This document shows, piece by piece, positions 46,097-57,333 of a DNA stretch of 64,000 nucleotides (position 1 is the stretch's first letter; each line of letters starts with the position of its first letter). Source of the stretch: Pseudogymnoascus destructans (taxonomy: Eukaryota > Ascomycota > Leotiomycetes > Thelebolales > Thelebolaceae); contig NW_020167535.1 in NCBI RefSeq assembly GCF_001641265.1, forward strand, positions 248,001 to 312,000, read 5' to 3'. The position numbers and the translations under genes are program-made. A model generated the notes under the pieces. It had not been told where the DNA came from. It searched no databases and saw only the letters and a list, made by a program, of their open reading frames with translations.

Positions 46097-46792
46097 GCTG
46101 GAGAAGCTATTGGGCGTCGCAGTCAGAGTAAGTGATCTCTCCCAGCCCAGTCATAGATGATGCCGATGCAATGAGCCGTATTATCTCGTCGCACGTCGCA
46201 ATGTCGTCGCCAGTCGCGAAAGCCACGATGTTCTTGGATATCTCGTATAACACAGCCTCAATAAAGTTTCGGGGGTCAGACACGGTCGGATTCAGGTCCC
46301 GTGCTAGCTCAAATCGTGGGTTTTTGCGACAGTGAAGAGGACCTGGAGCTGAAACGCAAGAAATAAGGGTCCTGATGATGCGAGGAAGCGTAAATCTCAC
46401 AAGTCGAGCTTCTGTAATGGAGTGCAGCTAACCTGACGTTGGTATTCTAACTCTCAAACATCCCCCAAATGATCCCTGTTCGCTTACGTCCCCAATGCAT
46501 AGTAATCCAACCCGCCGCGCATCCTACAACGACGCGGCCGTGTACAAGCGACCTTTGATTGTTGGATTGGGGGTGGGGAATAGTTTATCCGCGCTGGTGG
46601 CGCTGGTGGCGGCTGTCTTGTTTGTGAACTACACGAGACACAAACAACCACAATACTTGCCACAATACCTGCCACCATACAAGACGACGATACGGCGAGG
46701 CTCTGGGTACTATATAGGCCTACGAAAGAGCGAGAACAAAAAAGCACAACTAAAAAAGACAAGCAAAGAGCTCAGGAAACAAACCCGCAGCC
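46097..46792. promoter_or_regulatory. Divergent intergenic region, Drs2 / PHF5A
   Basis: 696 bases between two divergent genes. A minus-strand frame at 46107-46400 has no family resemblance and is most likely leader sequence of the flippase gene. Confidence 0.5.
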
Positions 46793-47185
46793 ATGTCGCG
46801 CCATCATCCGTAACGTCGCCCCTCTCCCCTTCCCTCAAAACACAAGCTAACATTCATCTCCAGCGATCTCGTAATGTGCCGCAAGCAACCCGGCATCTCC
46901 CTCGGCCGCCTCTGTGACAAATGCGACGGCAAGTGCCCCGTCTGCGACGCCTATGTCCGCCCCACAACCCTCGTGCGCATCTGCGACGAGTGCAGCTTCG
47001 GCAACTACCAGAACAAGTGCGTCGTGTGCGGTGGGGAGGGAATCAGCGATGCGTTCTACTGCTTTGAGTGCACGCGCCTTGAGAAGGATCGTGATGGGTG
47101 TCCGAAGATTATAAATCTGGGGAGTAGTAGGACGGATTTGTTCTTTCAGAAAAAACAGCAGAGGGTGTTTGGGACGAGGGGATGA
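46793..47185 (+). CDS. RDS3: SF3b splicing subunit PHF5A/Rds3
   Basis: Exon 1 is only 17 bp (46793-46809, MSRHHP) and exon 2 is 46864-47185, giving 112 residues (human PHF5A has 110). The protein reads MSRHHPDLVMCRKQPGISLG, then CDKCDGKCPVCDAYVRP, CDECSFGNYQNKCVVCGG and AFYCFECTRLEKDRDGCPKI. The cysteine pairs form the three-zinc trefoil knot. It acts in the SF3b complex of U2 snRNP, helping hold the branch-site adenosine. The C-terminal tail ends QQRVFGTRG. The tiny first exon is confirmed by phase and by the near-invariant N-terminus. Confidence 0.97.
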
Positions 47186-47934
47186 GGTGTTTGGGAGGAC
47201 GGTTTACTATGGCTTTCTGGGGCTGGTGGCGTTTGGGGTTAGGTGTCTGATGGTCGCGGATTTGGGATGGGGGGGGGGAGCGAAGGGAGGATAGAGGATG
47301 GACGATTCACAGGAACGCTCAACGAAGGGACGAAGATAGTCCAACAGGGGCCTATAGATTCCGCCGCCAAGTCGTGCAGTTTGGTGCGAGACAGGCCACG
47401 TGAGCTTTGGCTGTGCACCTCGAACAAGGGCATCTGTGCCATCATGTCTGCCTGAGAGCCGTCAACCATGGACAGAAGACAGGCCAATTCCATGTGCCAC
47501 AGCAATGAAAACCTTGTATGATATTCCTCTTGTCGCTGCATATTGCTTGATGTCAGGAGGCAGATCCGTGATTATGTAAAAGCCTGGAGGCAAATTCTAT
47601 CACCTCGCATATAATTGTTTTACAGAAAAGAGTTTCTCTAGGTGACTTTTGTGGTTTTTATAATTACGTATGCAATGTTCCGAAGGGCATTTTAGTAAAA
47701 TGGTAATGAAATCTATGTATGGACCTTAAGACTTCCTAAGATCGTTTTCCAAAATAAACCTCCGTTATATTATAATTATATAGTAGCATAATACTTGTTA
47801 TCCCCCAAATTAATACGTTACCCATCCATCTCCTCCCACCCCCTTTCGATAGTGGTATAATACCTCCCCGCTAAAAAGAAACTTCGCTCGCGCCCACGCA
47901 CCCCCAGATAATAATAAACACGCCTCTCCACCCC
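47186..47934. other. Intergenic between convergent genes
   Basis: 749 bases, AT-rich from 47580 on, holding the two convergent 3' ends (PHF5A and the coiled-coil gene). No gene or repeat recognised. Confidence 0.5.
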
Positions 47935-50868
47935 CTACTGATCCTCCCCATCCGCAAGATGCCCCCTCAGCAGCGTCTGCACCATCTCCAGCGCCTCCTG
48001 ATACCTCTCCCCCACGTCCTCCGGCACCACCAGGCTATCAATCTGCGCCCTCAGCATCTCCCCCGCCGCCGTCCTCCCCTCCCTCCCCGCATCAGGAACC
48101 ACAGGAACAACACCCGCCCTCAACCCCGCCCCCAGATCAGGAACGACGCTAAAAAACCCACCCCCCTCCGCCCCCTCCCTATCGTCCCCCCTCACATGCA
48201 CCACCTCCCCAAGCACCTCCACCCTCCCCGCCGCCAACCTCCTCCACGCCTCCTCCAGTCTCGCTCCCTCCAACTGTCCCCCCTCCGCAACCCCACTACC
48301 CGCATCAGCAGCCGCGTCTAGAAACCCCCCCGCCCCCAATAGCGTCAGCCTAATCTCCGGCCTCAACCTCTCTGCCGCACCAGCAATATCCCTCCTACCC
48401 TCCGCCTCCTGCTCAGTCGCTTCATTAAAAGCCAGCCTCGCCCCCCCTGCCATCTCATTCCTCTCCACCTCTCTCGACGGCAGCGCCGCCTCCCCCATCC
48501 TCGCCTGCTCCCGCCCCACCCTCTCGAGCTCCACCCTCCTCCTCTCTAGCATCCTCCTCCCATCTACCTCCGCCCTCCTTCTCTGCAGCTCGACCCCCTG
48601 CCTCCGTACCTCCGCCGTTCTCCTCTGCAGCTCCGCCCCCAGCCTCTCCATCTCCTCCACCGCCTCATCTACCGCCTGATCTCTCTCCAGCTCCATTTCC
48701 GCCATCTGCGCGTCCTCCTGAATCCTCGCCAGCTCTGCCATCCCCCTCCTCACTTCTGCCCTCTGGCTCTCTAGCCGCCCCATCATCCTATCCACCTCCA
48801 AATTCCGCCTCTCTATCTCCCCCGCAATACCTCCCGCATCCATAAAAACCCTCGGCACATCCATCACCTGCTCTCCCACCGACACCACCCTCACCCCCAT
48901 CACCTGGAAAAACACCCTCTGTCCCTCCTGCATCTGCTGCCTTATCACCCCCGTCACGCCCCCCATCGTCACGCCCCCCATCGTCACGCCCCCCCCTGGC
49001 CTTATCGCGCTTAGTATCCGCGCCTCCTCTGTAGCCAGGGCGACGGCGCGAGCGGCGGACTGTACCTCCTTTTTCTCGGCGGGCGTGATGGTGATGGGCG
49101 GCACGGACATGGCGTTAGCGGCTTTGTTGGCGGCGTGGGCGTTGGCGCGGGCGGCGGCGCGGGTGTATTCGAGGAGGGCTTCAGTTGGGTCGGTGTGATG
49201 CTGGTGAGCGTGGTGTGCAAGGACCTGTAAGTGTTAGTGGCGTTGTTCGGTATCTATGCTGGTGCAGATATGGGCAGGATGGGAGGTAAAGAGTAAAAAA
49301 AAAAGACTCACCACCTCCCCCTCCAACACCCCAAAGCTCTCTCCAAGCCTAGTCTTCAACCTCCCTAGCGCCCCTCCCCCTCTCCCCTCCCACCTGTCCT
49401 GCTCCTGCCTCCCCTTCTTCGCCACCATCCTCTCAAGCAACTCCACCATCTCCCTCGTCGCATCCTCCTTCTGCCTCTCCACCTTCTCCCTCCTCTCCCT
49501 ACTCACCCGCTCAAACTGCGGCCCCGCCCCCATCATCCTCGCCCGCTCAGCCATCCACGCGTCACGCGCTGCCAACGGAGCCAGTCCCGCCGCCCTCTGT
49601 TGTGCAGGATCCTGTATCTCCTCCGGCCCCCTACCCATATCAGCATCCGGCGCCTCCGCTCCTGGGACGTTTTCAATCCCCACGAAACCCGGACCGAAGC
49701 CTACAGGCGGGCTTGGTGTCACCATTACGCGTCGCCGCACACTAGCAATAGCGGCGGGGTCTCCCGCAGCAGCCAAACGCTCCATCTCCTCCTGCGCCAT
49801 CGCCTCCGCCTGCGCCTCGTCCGTCCGTGCACGCTCTTGCGCTATCTGTGCCTCCGTATTAGGTGGGCGTCCCCCAAAGAACCGCAAATCGAAAGCCGCC
49901 GCCGGCCCCTCCGCCTCCGGCCGCCTCTCCCTGTTCCTCCCCCCCCGCCTCTCATCCCGGATCGTCTCGCGGCTACGCACGATGAGCGCTTGCAGCGTGG
50001 GCAAGTTGGGGTGTGCGGCGGCCGCGCGCCTCTGCCAGCGCTCGCGTTGCTGCGCGTCGCTCTCGCGCTGGCGTAGCTGACGGTTTTCCCGACGCTCTTG
50101 ACGGCGAATCTCGCGCTGGCGCTGGCGGTCCTCTCGCCGCCATTGCCGCCGATCGAGGCGGTGCTGTTGACGCTGTTGCTCGCGCTCCTGTTGGCTGGTT
50201 TCGCTGTCGGTGGTGGAAGAGGAGGAGGCTGAGGCGCGGCCGGGTTCTGTCGCGGTTACGGGGGGGTTGGAGGGGTCGGAGGGTGAGTCGTTGGTGGGAT
50301 GAGGGGGCGGGGCGGGGGAGTTGTCGAAGTAGAGCCTTTGTATGCTGCGGATGCGTCGCGGTGGTGCGGCAAAGTCGAAGGCGCGGCCTAGGTTAGCCCG
50401 GATCGAAGCCTGTAGACCAGCCTCGGGTAAGCGGGTGTTGTTATGAGGAAAGACGCGCTGGGCTGTAGCGTGAAAGGGGGATTGGTTGTTGGCTGGTGCG
50501 GCATCGTTGGTCGTGAAAAGGGAGAAGAGGTTTGGTTGGAGGGTGGGGAGGGTGATGTTGGAGGGGTTGGAGAGTAAGGGGGGAGCTGAGCGGTAGGGGG
50601 GGTAGGGTCAGTTTGGGGCGGTTGCAGGGCGGTAGGGGGGAATAGAAGAGTGGTGTCAGTTTGGTTTGGTAGCTGGGCGGGCGGGGAGGGGGGATGTCCG
50701 TCCAAGGTCGCTGTTGTGGCCCGGGATGAAGGTGCGGCGTGTGGTGAGGGTTGGGGTGGTTGTATGGGTCTGGGAGGGTGGTTAGTGGGCTGGATTCGTT
50801 CAAATTTGGAAATGGAGGAGTTACGGGTCTTCTAATCCGGCCACTGGATCTTCCATCGGTTCCGCCAT
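47935..50868 (-). CDS. Arg/Glu/Ala-rich coiled-coil protein, 5' end uncertain
   Basis: Two exons are secure: 47935-49224 (430 codons) and 49312 up to about 50600, joined in phase across an intron with CACTAACACTTACAG at its end. The protein is dominated by charged helices, for example ERRRAEVDGRRMLERRRVEL, QQEREQQRQQHRLDRRQWRR and EIERRNLEVDRMMGRLESQR, so a long coiled coil is likely. I recognise no family. A plausible start exon is 50825-50868 (MAEPMEDPVAGLEDP) followed by an intron ending CACTAACCACCCTCCCAG. However, the frame after it differs from the main exon, so another intron or a C-run length error lies between. Very high third-position GC gives long antisense frames (49256-50080) that I discount. 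Confidence 0.6.
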
Positions 50869-51135
50869 GATTGAATAGAGTCTGTTGCTTATCCTGCTAC
50901 CACGAGGTTGTCGACGACTTTATGGACCGCCCATGTTATATTTGAGCTGAACCGAGGGAAGGGCGAGGCTGACAATAGGAGCTTGGAGCATGGAAAATAA
51001 TTGATCCGCTGTAACTAGCGGGATTACCCTTATCTCGCCCCATCCTATCCTTATCAGATGGCCGCCGTCCCAACTTTTCCCAAACCCACCTCCACAACCA
51101 GCCTCGCGCCGATATCCCCAGTCCAACTGCCCACA
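50869..51135. promoter_or_regulatory. Probable shared divergent promoter, coiled-coil gene / CRIPT
   Basis: If the coiled-coil gene starts at 50868, only 267 bp separate it from the CRIPT start. An in-frame upstream ATG at 51058 could extend CRIPT by 26 residues. Confidence 0.45.
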
Positions 51136-51564
51136 ATGGTCTGCGCAAAATGTCAAAAGCTCACGAAGCCTACCTCCCTCGCCACACCGGGCGTCAAGAA
51201 GAAGAGCGAGATGTACTACGGCTCTCCCGCCGGCACCAAGACCGCATCTGCTGGCAGCTCCGCGACCTTGGGGCAAACCAGTATTGGCAAGGTAAGCTCC
51301 ATTCCTCCCCGCCACCCCACCAAGTCCACCTCACTAACACCTCCCCCGCAGTCCAAGCTCCTCTCCGCCTCCGCCAAAAACCCCTACGCCGCCTACGCCG
51401 CGAAATGCACCGGCAAAGAATGCGTCACCAAGATCGAGTCGGGGAGGAAATACTGCAATAAATGTGCGTATCGCGCGAATGCGTGCGCGGTGTGTGGGAA
51501 GAAGAATGCCCCCGAGAAGAAGGCCGCGCCGGTGATTGCGGGGCAGAAGTTTACGCTTAAGTGA
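51136..51564 (+). CDS. CRIPT-like cysteine-rich protein
   Basis: Exons 51136-51291 and 51352-51564 give 122 residues. The intron has TCACTAACACC before its acceptor. The protein starts MVCAKCQKLTKPTSLATPGV, the conserved CRIPT opening. It contains KNPYAAYAAKCTGKECVTKI, KYCNKCAYRANACAVCGKK and ends in IAGQKFTLK. Paired cysteines suggest zinc binding. CRIPT binds PDZ domains in animals and is also found with the minor spliceosome; its role in fungi is not established. I prefer the ATG at 51136 because the family begins MVCxKC; the ATG at 51058 would add a Pro/Thr-rich 26-residue extension. Confidence 0.92.
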   Translation: MVCAKCQKLTKPTSLATPGVKKKSEMYYGSPAGTKTASAGSSATLGQTSIGKVSSIPPRHPTKSTSLTPPPQSKLLSASAKNPYAAYAAKCTGKECVTKIESGRKYCNKCAYRANACAVCGKKNAPEKKAAPVIAGQKFTLK

Positions 51565-52248
51565 GGAGGGAAGGGGGGAAGGAGATATATTGTATATTTA
51601 TTGAGGGATGGGGGGGAGGGGAGGGTGGTGGGGAGTGGGAGGAAGTAGGATTGGGCACGCGGGAGGAGGATGCCGCGGTAGAGTGGTAGATGCAGTGGTT
51701 GGGTGCCAGAAGGGGCCGAGATATACCTGCATTTATCGCTGCGGCAAAGAGTCGGGGGACAGATCCCTTATATTAATCATCGAGGGTTGTGTCTTGCAAG
51801 TCTCAAGGTTGAGCCATCGGCACGGAAAGCCCTCCGCCACGGACCAACTCATCTCGCTGGAACGAAGAGAGTCTGACAACGGACCGTCACGAGTAGCGGA
51901 AGGCACATACTCTGTATGACTAGACAGTGTGTATATATATATACATAGAATTCGAAGACAAATCAACATCATATACTACACTCATCTTTCATAATCCAAC
52001 CATCTCCATTCATTGTTGTCTATGCTATTGAGGCTCTAAGTTTATCTATAAAGTTATGCGCGCGTGCTATTTAATTGTACAGTACAAAGACAGAACCAAC
52101 CTAGCTACACTGCCAATGCGAATGCCATCGCCCCCAAAAACGCCGTAAGCTTCCCAAGTTGCTCAAAAATCCGCCCTCCCATCATACATAACGCGTTCCC
52201 AAAAATCCCACCCCCCTAGATCTCGCTCAATCCACTCCCACCTCTTCT
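51565..52248. other. Intergenic between convergent genes
   Basis: 684 bases, G-rich after CRIPT (51570-51720) and C-rich before the reductase stop. A short AT run occurs near 51933-51945. No gene supported. Confidence 0.5.
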
Positions 52249-54096
52249 TCACCACGTCTCCGCAATATACTGCCCCGCCTCCTTCTTCAACCTCCAAAAC
52301 TCCTCCGACTCGGCCCGACTCAAATTCCCCATCTCCATTCCCACCTGCACCAGACTCGACTCCACCCCCTCCCCCATCCCCTTACTAGATCCACACACAA
52401 AAATCCTTCCATCAAGCGCATTAATCACAAACCAACACAAATCCTTCTGCGCCACCACCTCCTCCTGCACGTACCTCCCCACCCCCGTCCGAGACTGCAC
52501 AACCTTCTTCACCTCATCCTCATGCACGCCCCACTCCCCGCTATACAGCTCGTCGAGCAGCGAGTCCCGCACGCCCTGCAGGACCCAGACTTTGTTCGCG
52601 CAGTTTGCGCTCTTGAGACGGCGCTGGACGAAGCCCCGGAAGGGGGCGACGCCGACGCCGGCACCGATCAGGAGCATAGGGCCGTCGGAGATGAATTCGC
52701 GCGCGAGGGGGTTACTCATTAGACCCTTGAACATGGGGATGCGGAGGTCGGGCTTCTCGCCGCGGGCTTCAGCAGCGAGGAATTTGCGTGCCTGGCGCTC
52801 GAAGAATCCCGAGCTCAGGCCCGTGCGGTCGCCGCGCCAGGACTCGGTCTCGTGGACTGTGACGGCGATCTCGATGAGGCGCGAGCATCCCTTGACCGGC
52901 ACGCAGTTCTCGTGCGGGTCGTTGGAGAGGGAGTAGAAGCGTGGCATTAGCTGTTTGAGGACAGACAGGAGGTGGTCTAGCGGGGGTTTTGCGGAGGGAA
53001 AAGCGTGCAAAAGGTGCGCGAGGGTAAGGTGCGGGCCGGTGCGGAGGTCGCAGAACTTGCCCTGGCCTTCAGCGGAGCAGAGGTAGTTCAGGATCTTTTG
53101 CTCGTTCGGGGCGGTGGTGTGTTCGGCGAGGACGCGGAGGAGGGATTTGTTGGGGGGGTACGATTGGATGTCTGCGCACCAGGTGAGGAGGTCGCGGCGG
53201 GTGGAGACGAGGGAGCGGGGCTTGTCTTCGCCCCAGATGGTGGGCCAGCGGCCGCTGGTGGTCGTGACGAGGACTTTGCGGTCGCGGGCGACGCGGGGGA
53301 TGGAGAGGAGGTCCATTATCTCTTCGACAATTTCGTCTTCGTTGGGGGCTTGGACGCCGATTGCGCCGCCGACTTTGAAGTCTACGCCTGTCTCGGCGGG
53401 GTAGTCGGAGACGTCGAGGTCGAAGTGGAAGGTCCGCTTTTGGGCGCCGGCTCTTGTGAGCTCCCTTGTGTTGAAGATCTTTGCGGAGAAGACCTCGTAG
53501 GGAGGATGTGGTTTCACGAACTTGGGTGGGTGTTCGCTGGAAGTCGGTGTGCGGGTGTGTTGTAACTTTTCGTCGATTTTGGCTGTGTGCGGGGTAAAAT
53601 CGATCGACTGGTCGACGGCTGGGTTGAATGGCTTCTCGTCAGGGTCTGCGCCAACGATGGCGGGAGCCTTGTTATCTTTGACGGGAGAGAGGGAGACTGT
53701 CGTTGGGGGCAGCTCGTGGATGACAGTGAGATTCTTCGGTAGCTGGCCCAGGTTCAACTTAAGAGCCCGGAATGCGTCGTTGTCGGGCAGAGGAACATAT
53801 TCGAATGACTGTGACTCGGCCTCGGGTGCCAACATGCAGCATCCGCCCCCGCAGCATGTCTCGATGAGCCTTGTACCGCTCTCGCCGATTATCCTTCTCG
53901 CATCGTCGGCATTCTGCGAGATAAGGACGGTGGATGCTCTGCGCCGGCGTGGCTCTTTCGGGATCTCCTCTTCGTCGGCCGAGGAGTTGGAGGTGAGGGA
54001 TGGGACTGCGGACCTCGGGGAGGTGTTGTCGACGGATGGCTCCTCTGGGATACAGTGCGAAGTCGTCTTCGTTCGGATAGCCATTGATCGGAGCAT
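52249..54096 (-). CDS. FAD/NADPH reductase of the CPR/sulfite-reductase type lacking an FMN domain
   Basis: One exon of 615 residues. The C-terminal two thirds are a CPR-type FAD and NADPH module. MPRFYSLSND (about 385) is the FAD-binding RxYS motif, with GLSSGFFERQ nearby. LLIGAGVGVAPFRGFVQRR (about 475) and FVCGSSKGMGEGV (about 565) bind NADPH. The protein ends in YIAETW, where CPR-type enzymes stack an aromatic on the flavin. The connecting domain (PPYEVFSAKIFNTRELTRAG onward) is present. There is no flavodoxin FMN domain. Instead the first 200 residues are mostly disordered and hold a compact ETCCGGGCCML motif (Cys about 80-86). It can take hydride from NADPH, but the electron acceptor is unknown. 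A start at M5 is also possible. Confidence 0.85.
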   Translation of the reverse strand: MLRSMAIRTKTTSHCIPEEPSVDNTSPRSAVPSLTSNSSADEEEIPKEPRRRRASTVLISQNADDARRIIGESGTRLIETCCGGGCCMLAPEAESQSFEYVPLPDNDAFRALKLNLGQLPKNLTVIHELPPTTVSLSPVKDNKAPAIVGADPDEKPFNPAVDQSIDFTPHTAKIDEKLQHTRTPTSSEHPPKFVKPHPPYEVFSAKIFNTRELTRAGAQKRTFHFDLDVSDYPAETGVDFKVGGAIGVQAPNEDEIVEEIMDLLSIPRVARDRKVLVTTTSGRWPTIWGEDKPRSLVSTRRDLLTWCADIQSYPPNKSLLRVLAEHTTAPNEQKILNYLCSAEGQGKFCDLRTGPHLTLAHLLHAFPSAKPPLDHLLSVLKQLMPRFYSLSNDPHENCVPVKGCSRLIEIAVTVHETESWRGDRTGLSSGFFERQARKFLAAEARGEKPDLRIPMFKGLMSNPLAREFISDGPMLLIGAGVGVAPFRGFVQRRLKSANCANKVWVLQGVRDSLLDELYSGEWGVHEDEVKKVVQSRTGVGRYVQEEVVAQKDLCWFVINALDGRIFVCGSSKGMGEGVESSLVQVGMEMGNLSRAESEEFWRLKKEAGQYIAETW

Positions 54097-54431
54097 GGCT
54101 GCGGTTTAGGTTGTGGGTGAGGGGCGAGGGGCGAGGGGCGAGGGGCGAGGAGCGAGGAGCGAGAAGAGATGAGATGACTGTGGCAGAGGACGGCGATATG
54201 TCTGTTCGCATCCAAGACTGTGCGTGTAGTAGTTTGCCTGTGATCTACATCTCACTTGGAAGAGTGGTGGAAGGGTGGAAGAGGTGGAAGGGGTGGAAGA
54301 GGTGGAAGGGGTGGAAGGGGGGTTGAGGTGCGGATTGAATTTGATTTGATTAGTGGCGTTTTTTTTTAAAAGCAAATCCGGGAGTTCGGGGAGGGGTGCG
54401 GGTGCCAAAAATGCAAAAAAACTTTATTTCA
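54097..54431. other. Intergenic with two short G-rich repeats
   Basis: GGGCGAG units repeat about six times at 54121-54165, and GGTGGAAG variants about 54260-54325. The tract ends at tRNA-Val. It is the promoter side of the reductase gene. Confidence 0.7.
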
Positions 54432-54525
54432 AGGTCACGCCGAGGATCGAACTCGGAACCTTTTCGGATATCATATTTAATGATACTTTGTGAGCGAAAC
54501 GTCATAACCATTAGACCACGCGACC
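54432..54525 (-). tRNA. tRNA-Val(CAC) with intron
   Basis: On the minus strand the acceptor GGTCGCG pairs with CGTGACC. The D arm is GTCT-AATGGTTAT-GAC, the anticodon stem TTTCG/CGAAA, and the T arm CCGAG-TTCGATC-CTCGG. The loop begins CTCACAA, giving anticodon CAC (Val). An insertion of about 21 bases follows position 37, the normal nuclear intron site. No encoded CCA. Confidence 0.93.
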
Positions 54526-54758
54526 TATTTATATATTAGTTCTGACCTTTAGTTTGATACAAGTGCCGCATTCTGATTTCTAGATGTCTCTGTCCTCCGT
54601 GTCTACCTTCATTCATGTCCCTAGACATACTACTTAGCTCAAGTAATCACCACCGACAACCTTCAAACTCTCTGAAATCCCAAGTCCGCAACGACTGCCC
54701 CCCTCCGGCGATAGCCCAACTCCAACACCGTAGCCCAACAACCTGTGGATGAGCACGA

Positions 54759-56915
54759 ATGGCAGGACGCTTTGTGCGCGCGTCGAAGTATCGTATGTCC
54801 TCCCCCCCGCGCCCAGCCCCCCATCACGCACTCGACGAGCTGACATTCGCCGCAAGGACACGTATTTGGGAAGCCGACAAGGAAGGAATCCACCTACGAT
54901 AACCTGCACATCAGTCGCAATGCATGGGATACCAATTTGGTCAAGGTATGGCTGCTTCGCCTACGCAATTGAGCTCGAGGGAGTGAATGCTGATAGTGCG
55001 TGCGTGTAGGTCAACCCGGAATACCTAGCTGTGAACTGGGAAGCTAGCGGTGGTGGTGCTTTTGCTGTCATTCCGTTGAATGAGAAGGGCCGCTTGCCAG
55101 AGCATATTCCGCTGTTCAGAGGACACACTGCGCCTGTGCTTGATACTGACTGGTGAGCAACGCGGGCCCCTTGCTTGCACTACACCTGAGACTCGAGCTG
55201 ACGCGTGCGCGTAGGAACCCCTTCAACGATCGCATCATTGCATCCGGATCCGACGATGGAAAGGTCTTCATCTGGCAGGTTCCGAACGGATTCTCGCTAT
55301 ACTCGGACGCTGAGGAGCCAGAGGATGTGTCCCCCATCAGCAAGCTCACTGGTCACTCCCGCAAGGTCGGACAAGTCCTATTCAACCCTGCTGCCGAGAA
55401 CATCCTGGCTTCGGCCTCCGGCGACTACACGATCAAGCTATGGGATATCGAGACGGGCAATTCTCCCTTGACTCTCAAGCATGGCGATATCGTGCAGAGC
55501 TTGTCTTGGAGCGCGGACGGTACAATGATGGTTACCACCTCCCGTGACAAGAAGCTTCGGATCTGGGATGTGCGTCAGGAGAGACCGGCACACGAGGTTG
55601 CAGGCCACAGCGGTGCGAAGAACAGCAGAGCCGTGTGGATGGGCGAGCACAACCGTATTGCGACGACCGGATTCTCGAAGATGAGTGATAGGCAGATGGC
55701 GCTGTGGGATGTTGGCGCACCCCAGGAGCCCATTGGAGGCTTCACAATTCTTGATTCTATTTCTGGAGTCTGCATGCCATTCTGGGGTTTGTTTTGCAGC
55801 TCTTTGTTGATTTTTGACGTGTGCTAACGCTTGGTGTTACAGACGATGGAACTCAATGTTTATACCTCGCCGGAAAGGGGTAGGTCACCCCCCCCCAAAC
55901 GCTTAGTTTTGGAAACCGCTAACAATTTACAGCGACGGCAACATTCGCTACTTCGAGTACGAGAACGACAAATTTGAGTTCCTCTCAGAGTACAAGTCTG
56001 GAGATCCTCAACGTGGTTTGGCATTCATGCCGAGACGTGGTATCAATGTGAGTTACGAGATCGATGTTACACACACAGCGCTAATTGTTACAGCTCCATG
56101 AAAACGAGGTGATGAGAGCCTACAAGACAGTCGCCGACTCCTACATCGAGCCAATTTCATTCGTCGTCCCACGCCGCGCCGAAGTCTTCCAATCCGACAT
56201 CTACCCACCTGCAGTCGGCTCGAAGCCCGGCGTGTCTGCCTCCGAGTGGCTATCCGGCAAGAGTGCGCTCCCACCCAAGATCGACCTTGAGAGCGTCTAC
56301 GAAGGCAACGCACCAAAAGAGGTAGCATCGGACTACAAGCCGCAAACCTCTGCCCCTGCTCCAACCCCAGCTGCAGCCAAGGTCTCCGCACCAGCCAAGA
56401 AGGAGCCAGAGCCTACGCCAGTCGCCCAAAGAGCACCCGCTCCAAGTGTCTCCCAGAACAAGTCCTCCATCTCCGAGATGGCATCCAAGTTCCAAGACAA
56501 CGACGTCGAGGAGGAAGACGACGACGCCTCCAGCTTCGAGGAGATCCCCAAACCCGTCGTGAGACCCCAGCAGGCAACCGCAGCCGCAAAGCCGCAGCCA
56601 AAGGCCGCTTCGCCCGTTGCCCGTCAAGCCCCCGCCCAGGCCGCAGCAGCGACTACAAGCGCAGTACCATCCGGTGCCGCGACGACGCCATCCGGATCCC
56701 CAGCGTCATCTACCCAGGCATCGTCGTCGGTTGAGAACTCGCTGGATCAGATCAAGAGGCTCCTAGAGCAGCAGACCAAGACTATCACGGCCCAGAGCGA
56801 GCAGATCGGTCATCTGGCTTCGGAAGTCGATTTCCTCAAGAAGAAGTTCAGTGGTAGCGAGCAGAACGAGCGCATCAAGCAGCTGGAGCAGGAGCTTGAG
56901 GAGGCGAGATCTTAG
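54759..56915 (+). CDS. CRN1: Coronin, actin-binding WD40 protein
   Basis: Seven exons (54759-54792, 54857-54945, 55010-55152, 55215-55786, 55843-55879, 55933-56047, 56094-56915) join in phase to 603 residues. The start MAGRFVRASKYRHVFGKPTR is the conserved coronin N-terminus. WD40 blades follow, for example LTGHSRKVGQVLFNPAAENI, YTIKLWDIETG and KKLRIWDVRQERP. The coronin-specific region DDGTQCLYLAGKGDGNIRYF is encoded across a 37-bp exon. After FVVPRRAEVFQSDIYPPA comes a long Pro/Ala/Ser linker with an acidic patch. The protein ends in a coiled coil (SSVENSLDQIKRLLEQQTKT onward), which trimerises family members. Coronin works with the Arp2/3 complex and cofilin at cortical actin patches and in endocytosis. 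Confidence 0.96.
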
Positions 56916-57333
56916 GATTAGTTATAGCAAGCTGTGCTTCATGCGCCTCAATTGTGTCGCGTTTGTGGATTATTGGTTTTCAGCGGGGCAAGCATGCGGG
57001 TGAGAGTGGTAGAAGACGGGAATTGTGATATCGTGGGGAAAGGGGGAGGTTTGTTTCTAGAAACTACAGAGGAATTGAGGGGGGAGGGTGTGGGTGGGGA
57101 CGTGTCAATTACGATGTTGTTGTTTAACGATGATAAAAAATGAAGCCCCCGTTTGAGAGAGCTCCCATAATCACCTCTGTTGCTGAGTAAAATCCGTAAA
57201 AATCCCGCGGAACCACTACCCGCAATAGTGCTGCCCAGTCACGTTACGTCCTCGAGAGGGAAAATCCGCCGTAGTTTCGCCCCGGGATAACGACCTCGTT
57301 TTCCTTGGTTAAATTATTTGTTTTACCCAACTA
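56916..57333. other. Intergenic flank of intact transposon
   Basis: 418 bases with the 3' end of coronin and the left flank of the pogo-like element, including the TA target copy at 57332-57333. No gene. Confidence 0.6.

Noticed and set aside
46107..46400. 97-codon minus-strand gene upstream of Drs2
   Set aside because: No family resemblance; position fits the 5' leader of the flippase transcript.
49256..50080. 274-codon plus-strand frame
   Set aside because: Ser/Ala-rich antisense of the coiled-coil gene; no splice or start support, whereas the minus-strand exons join in phase with a good branch site.
53005..53565. 186-codon plus-strand frame
   Set aside because: Antisense of the reductase gene, whose minus strand carries the FAD and NADPH motifs.
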